A stretch of 64,000 bases of DNA, taken from Phoebastria nigripes. Its lineage: Eukaryota > Chordata > Aves > Procellariiformes > Diomedeidae. The stretch spans positions 124,001 through 188,000 of the forward strand of contig JAYKAV010000489.1 in the NCBI GenBank assembly GCA_035582835.1, given 5' to 3'. Positions 58,634-64,000 of this stretch are shown piece by piece. The number at the start of each line of letters is the position of its first letter. The first letter of the stretch is position 1. The notes beneath the pieces are model-generated. The model had not been told where the DNA came from. It made no database searches and worked only from the letters and a program-made list of their open reading frames with translations. A program made the position numbers and the translations under genes.

Positions 58634-58920
58634 TCACGTGTGTGCGCATACACACGTTCCCTCGTGCAGCAATTTTACTGATGTGTAAGTACACGGACAC
58701 ATACACTTGCTTACAGATGCACAAATACTTTTCCTCTGTTGTACTCATGCATACACAGAGGCAGAAATTCTCTTATTTGAGCACACGCAGTCACATTGAT
58801 GCAAACGCCAGCCTGCTCTTTTATATATGCACATGTTGTTGTGCATGTTAATGCCACCAGTACACGTGCCCCCTCTCTCTTGCAAACATGCATACATGGA
58901 TACAGGCACGTTTACACACC
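58634..58920 (+). repeat. degenerate CA/ATACAC-rich region
   Basis: Words such as GCGCATACACACG, ACGGACACATACAC, CATGCATACACAG and GAGCACACGCAG recur irregularly over nearly 290 bp. This is alternating purine-pyrimidine sequence with no fixed period, consistent with an old decayed microsatellite. Confidence 0.55.
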
Positions 58921-58964
58921 CTGCAAAGATGTTGCAGGATTTGGAGGGAGAGATGAGTACATTG

Positions 58965-59560
58965 GGCCTGAAGGGACCTCTTGAGGTTTAGTCGAACCAC
59001 ATGGTCCAAGCAGGCTCAACGCTGAATTCAGAAAAGATTGCTCAAGGCTTTGTCCAGTCAGATGTTTAAAACCTCCTGGGTCAGAGATGTGATAGCCCAA
59101 TTTTTTTTCCTTATATCCAGGCAGAACCTTCGCTCCTTCAATTTTTGACCTTTCTTTTGACCTTTAATTTATGTCTTTTGCTCCCCTGCCACACACGTAA
59201 GCAAAGAGCCTGAGTCTATCTTCCTGTACCTACAATGTTATCAAGAAGGTTGCTGTTAGGTGCCCCCTAAACCTTGTCCAGGGTGGACAAACTCACTTCC
59301 CTCAGCTTATCTTCATAGATCCTGTGCTTCAGGCCCCCGACCATCTTGGTGGCTCTCTTTTGGATTTGTTCAAGTTTATCAGCATCTTCCTTGTACTTGT
59401 GGGCTCACAACTGGGTATAGACCAGATGGGGTCTAACACCTTACAGAGGAATAATCATTTCCCTTGATCTGCTGGCTGTGCTCCTGTTGGTACAGCAGAG
59501 TATGCTGTTAGCTTTCATTGCTGCCAGGTACCTGTCAGCTGGGTGTCCGTATGTTCTTGG
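58965..59560 (-). pseudogene. CR1 LINE fragment: ORF2 C-terminus plus 3' UTR
   Basis: Minus-strand translation around 59365-59260 gives RATKMVGGLKHRIYEDKL, then REVSLSTLDKV and a stop, the characteristic C-terminal region of CR1 ORF2 after the reverse transcriptase. On the plus strand 'ccagatggggtctaacaccttacagaggaataatcatttccct' and 'gctgttagctttcattgctgccaggtacc' are also diagnostic. The left end (58965-59150) is the 3' UTR with a shortened middle. Truncated at its 5' end near 59560. Confidence 0.88.
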
Positions 59561-60723
59561 CTGGAATTGGACAGATAACAAAACAGTAAATAAGAAAACC
59601 AAACACCGAGCTTTGCTTCTTACCGGTCTGGGCTAAAATTTAGTGGATCTCAAGCAGTTCTGTGACTCTCTTCAGGAGATCTCAATAGTTGATCCAGCTT
59701 TGGGAGAACAGGGTGGATGAGATGACCTACCGGATCTCTTGCCTGTTTTTTTATAATTCTATGATTGTGACCATCTCTGCTCTTCTTTCTGGCCTTGAAG
59801 ATCCACTGAAAATTTTACCTTCCCTGTATCTGGACAGATTCAGCCATTTGAAATTTCCTCCTTTTCCAGTGGCCAGTATCCATACTGGTCACAACCATAA
59901 CTGCCTTGTCCAAGTCCCATCTTTCAGAAGGTGTACGAGATAGACATGCACAGTCGCTGACTGATGATCTGGCCAAGAACAAATGGTGCTCTCAGTGCTT
60001 TTATTAGTGCCAGTGCTCTGGCAGTAACGTGGTCCCNAGTGGAGGTAATAGCTGTGCACTTAGAGGTTGTTCTGTGTGATTCATCCACATCATCTACAAA
60101 TCACAGGTTTAAAACCTTGCAGTACTTAATGTGTGGAAGAACTTCAGACTCTGTAGAGACTCCTACCTACCTATTATCTTGCAAGGCATGCACTGAAGGG
60201 AAAGGGTATTTTTTTCAGCTTATTTTCAGACCCCAGTTGGGAGAATCCCTGTTTATACACTTTTCAACTTCAAGCAGAGAGGAATCCCGAGCAGAGCCAC
60301 TCAGGTGAATGGGAAAATAGAAGAAACAACTGCAAGGTTTCTTTTAGGAAAAAAACTAAAGGAAACTTTGACTTTTTCCAGCCTTTTCCCATTTTTTGCA
60401 GTCAAAAGCATTTGCTAAATTCTGCAAATGCTGTGGGATAACCCAAATGTGGAGAATACAATATTCTGGTGACTAAAATATTAGGCTAAAAAATTCACTC
60501 AACATCATGTTCTGTTCTGTTTCTGATGATGATTTGACATAACACTAGCTGTGGTAAAATCAGAACACCTGCGAGGTGGGCATTAAGTGGTGTGACTTTG
60601 TGACTGTCACAGTTGGTTCAGTTTCAAACCAGGAGAAAATCTGGAGCAGAGTGTAGTTGTTGGTGTGGTGTTTCTTAGAGGGATTCTTTCTCACTTAGTT
60701 CTTACTTTTTAGATGGGGATCAT
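59561..60723. other. unique non-coding sequence
   Basis: No gene or recognised repeat. Confidence 0.5.
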
Positions 60724-60899
60724 GATAGTGGCTGAAGACCTGGCCACTCCTCTTAGTCCACTTAGTCCACTATTTGTAATTTTTTTTCCTTGCCCGTAAG
60801 TCAGCCTGCTTGGGAGATGACTTCTCCAGGAGCTCTGCTGCTGCTGAAGGAGGTAAAGGTTTAAGACTCTCATCTGTCCCAAAAAAGCATGAAGCACAG
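60724..60899 (+). repeat. copy A of a diverged 176-bp duplicated segment
   Basis: It starts GATAGTGGCTGAAGACCTGGCCA and ends in GGTTTAAGACTCTCATCTGTC…AGCACAG. It is collinear with 61714-61889 exactly 990 bp downstream, with small compensating indels. Either an old local tandem duplication or two copies of an unrecognised dispersed repeat. Confidence 0.6.
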
Positions 60900-61713
60900 G
60901 AAGGCGGTTGCCATATATGAGGTAAGCAGCCTGAAATGGCTTTGATTTTTTTACTCCGCACAGTGCAAGGGCCACTGGTGTGTAGCAGTACGTGTGATAC
61001 GGTGACCTGTGCAAGCTTTCAGACGTGAATGTCTGTGCATATGTATTTATATACACCTGTGACTCAGTGTCAGAGAGGCTGGGCTCTGGTACTGATTATA
61101 GATTTGCTCAAGAGCAGAATTTGGTGGAATGGCTTAAGATTGGTAATATCTTAACTAAAAATAGCAGTTGACCTCTATTACATGTTTCCACATATGTTTA
61201 CTTTTAAGGCTTTAGTAACAATTATTTGTGAGCTATCTTCTGTATACACAAATGTGAACGTCCATCTCTGTATATNTTCTTGTGTGCACTCAGTGGGTGT
61301 GTGTATGAGGACATCATGTACATTTGAAGAGGGATTTCTTATTTGGAGTGTACATCCTTCCACTCAGCCAGTCCTGTGGAGATGTTCATGGATAGGATTG
61401 CAGACTGTGTTCGTATATGTCAGGATACGGCTCTGTCATTGCACAGTTTGTCCAAACTTTCACAAGTGTGCATTGTAAGACAAAATGAGCACTGGCTAAT
61501 TTGGGAAGTGANGCACACTTTACATTCAGGGGCTAAATCCTGATTCTCCTGGTGAAGCCAAAAGTGTAAGCAACACAATCCCTACTGAGCATCTTGCCTC
61601 TGACTGACAGCTTGGGTGCAGGGGGGATGACTGTGTTTGGCCTAGCTCTCTTTTGCTCTGAAAAGAGCAGTTGATGCCCTTGACTAGCAAGTGATGCCAA
61701 GTGCAGCATGTGT
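60900..61713. other. unique spacer between the two copies
   Basis: No gene. GT/TA-rich patches near 61025-61060 and 61195-61320. Confidence 0.5.
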
Positions 61714-61889
61714 GATAGTGGCCAGAGGCCTGGTCATTCGCCTCAGCCAACCCTCCCGTGATTTTGTTTCTGGCCATTATCAATCAGACTGCTTTAGAGA
61801 CAAGCTTCTTTATGAAATTTGCATGGCTGCTCTATAGGGACTTAAGGTTTAAGTCTGTCATCTGTCTCAGATAAAGTATAGAGCACAGA
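61714..61889 (+). repeat. copy B of a diverged 176-bp duplicated segment
   Basis: It starts GATAGTGGCCAGAGGCCTGGTCA and ends GGTTTAAGTCTGTCATCTGTC…AGCACAG, matching copy A. The flank to the right (GTGTTTGTGCATGTGG) may continue a weaker match to the GTGCATATG sequence right of copy A. Confidence 0.6.
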
Positions 61890-62029
61890 GTAAACTGTAA
61901 TCCTGGGGATGTCTGCAGGTTCACATGTTGCTGTGTTTGTGCATGTGGATCTCAGTGTACAGTGAGGGTGGTTTAANGCTTACCCTGCGCGTTGGCGTGG
62001 GTGTATAGCTGGGAGGGCTGAGTCTGAGT

Positions 62030-62080
62030 GCGTGTTTGTGTCGGTGCATCTGTTTGTGAATGCGCGTGTGTTTGTTTCTG
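62030..62080 (+). repeat. GT-rich simple sequence
   Basis: GTGCGTGTTTGTGTCGGTG … GCGCGTGTGTTTGTTTC, a degenerate (GT)n tract. Confidence 0.7.
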
Positions 62081-62455
62081 AGCTGTCTGGGGAAGAGGGA
62101 ACGTGCATGCGGCACAGTGGAGGTGTGTGTTATTCTCACATCCTTGCTAGCAGCAAATAATGTCATGTCCCTACCTGGACTGCAATATGACATACACCTT
62201 AAAAACAACAGCAACAACAAGCTACAGAGCCACAGGAGAAGGCAGCGCTGCTCTTTTTGATCATGTTAGGAAATCCTGCCAGCCCCAGCAAAGCATGCTG
62301 GGATCCAAACTGGCTTTTGGATTGGGACTTGGAGAGTGAAAGAGAAGCAGTAATTTGTTTGCCATTGCCCTCAAGCCAGGAAATCCAAACCCCAAGCATT
62401 TCCCAGGCCACAGCACATTCGAGTCGAAAGAGTGTCAGTGAATCGCTCACACGTA

Positions 62456-62504
62456 CAGACAGAAACACACACCCGCACACACATGCACACGTGCACACAC
62501 ACGG
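62456..62504 (+). repeat. (CA)-rich microsatellite
   Basis: GAAACACACACCCGCACACACATGCACACGTGCACACACACG-type alternating sequence. Confidence 0.85.
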
Positions 62505-64000
62505 GGAGAACATTAGGAAAGGAGAATTGTTCCAGCACCACTGCGGTTAAGATGCTGAGACAATCTCGAGTTTTCAGGCCATAGCTGTCAGGATGCTTTG
62601 GTATATTCATCACCCCCCACTCCATGGTGATAAAAATTTACACAGCCAACGAAACGAAGATTAATTTCATGTGAAAAGCTGACAGAATGGCCCATGTCAT
62701 TGCTTTATTTGTGCCAGCACTCAGTAACTCGGTGCAAGTTCCATTGAGGTGGCAGACACCCCGTCCCCTTGAGCCATCTCTTCTCCTCTCTAATGATGCC
62801 ACCGTTTTGACAAAACCAAGCAACACAGCCGGTATGTGCGAATTTGGAATTAATTTTCTTCAGAAAGGTCAAGTATGTTAATGAGCTTTTGGCTGCCTGT
62901 GTTTTCTTTCTTGTGTTTTTCCCCTATTAATGGGGGAAGAGGGGAAAAAAGAAGGGGGAGAAATAATCACAGAAATAAAAATGAAGGAAGAAGGAAAAGA
63001 AAGAAACTGTGAGCATTTGGAAGAGGCAGGATTCAGTGTAGTTTTTCATGGGTTCGCCTTTTCCAGGACTGAGGCAGCCTAATTGTATCAGTGCAAGTCT
63101 GTGCAGTTTGCTTGAAGCTGTTGAGCGAGGCCAGGGATGTCATGGATAGCAGAGTTGGTGTAACCTGGCACGGAGGAGGTGAATTGCACCTCCTTTGCAC
63201 TCAGGAATTGACGGCAGCCCTGCGTGTTGGCAGCTGCCTTCGTTTTCCATCACAGAATGGCTGAGCTCTGCTCAACACGGGTCTGTGTGTGCTGGGGGAG
63301 CAGAGAGCAAACGAAGGTGAAGGAGGGAAAGGGTNCATGGGCTGAAGCTCTTGTGCCCATTAGTGAGAGGAAGCTGGGAAGAAAGCTCAGCTGCCCTGGG
63401 AGAAATGCCAGGGCCCACTAATTCATCCAGCTTAGAAATATGACAAATAGGCAGTTGAAAGAGAAATTGTCCCCATCTCATGCAACTGGCATGAGCTGTT
63501 TGAAGTAACTGTGATGCCAACCACCTCTCATCCCTGTGTTCCCAAAACTCCTGCCTTTATTCCTGCAAGTTGTAATTTGCCACTTTCTGGCATCCTCATG
63601 CCAGGATTTGCCTTGATTTCTCAAGGGGTTGGGTGATGATCAATGTGAGTAAAGGCGGCAGAAACAGAAGACGGTTTGTCAGGGCATGAGGAAGTGAAGC
63701 TGCACTCCTGGCTCTGTTGCTCACGAGTCACGCTTGCCTGGATGGGACATTGAGGGTAGGACTCATCTCACCTAATTTTAGTCTTCTTAAGCAAAGTGTC
63801 CAGACTGAACTAATTGTCTAGGTTTCCTTTCTTGTTAACAGAGAACGGTAAGGAGGAACACGTATCCTACCTAATTTAAGATGAGAGAAATTCCATTCTG
63901 GCAAGGAGTTTCTTTCTCCATTGAGTATAAAGTGAACTTAAACAATTAGCTTGGACTGAATCCCTACCTTTTAGAGGCTTAAAATTATGGGGCGTGATTT
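62505..64000. other. unique non-coding sequence to window end
   Basis: No gene. The stretch 62640-62890 is free of repeats and holds several TAAT-type homeodomain words (GATTAATTTC, GGAATTAATTTTC, TTAATGAGC), so it could be a conserved non-coding element. This needs alignment. A purine-rich tract (GGGGGAAGAGGGGAAAAAAG) runs from about 62930 to 63005. Confidence 0.45.

Overview
This window looks like non-coding DNA from a sauropsid, most probably a bird. The evidence is the repeat content. There are several CR1 LINE fragments, including two whose minus-strand translation still shows pieces of the CR1 ORF2 protein. There is a class II (beta-like) endogenous retrovirus with a lysine-tRNA primer-binding site. 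There are also eroded copies of MIR-type and other ancient amniote SINEs, and no L1/Alu-type mammalian repeats. Many isolated single 'n' calls and one 165-base gap point to a draft assembly.

I find no protein-coding gene I can support. Open frames are short, overlap on both strands, often lack an ATG, and match no family I recognise. The window is therefore either a gene desert or the inside of a very long intron. Two short splice-bounded intervals (about 43.0 kb and 47.3 kb) are the only exon-like signals, and both are weak.

Layout. 1-17.7 kb: unique sequence with homopolymer and CT/GA tracts, one fold-back repeat (3.7 kb) and one ancient repeat (5.0 kb). 17.7-25.1 kb: three MIR-like SINEs, a purine tract, a block rich in transcription-factor-like sites (18.7-18.9 kb) and a G-quadruplex-prone block (22.1 kb). 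25-47 kb: microsatellites, a twin poly-A duplication (29.6 kb), more MIR-like copies, an old minus-strand CR1 (37 kb) and a plus-strand CR1 (45.1 kb). 47.3-48.5 kb: a cluster of CACCT/AGGTG boxes with a perfect 8-bp inverted pair, then a CR1 with a large internal deletion.

51.95-54.43 kb holds the most distinctive object: a complete-looking but gene-less ERV. It has two LTRs, a tRNA-Lys1,2-type primer-binding site, a polypurine tract, and a 1.36-kb interior with no gag/pro/pol/env. Most of the left half of that interior is a tandem array of about 13 units of 48-49 bp. It looks like a non-autonomous retroviral element that kept only its cis-acting signals. The right LTR runs into the assembly gap. 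54.6-64 kb: unique sequence, a CA-rich degenerate region, a third clear CR1 (59 kb), and two diverged copies of a 176-bp segment 990 bp apart (60.7 and 61.7 kb).
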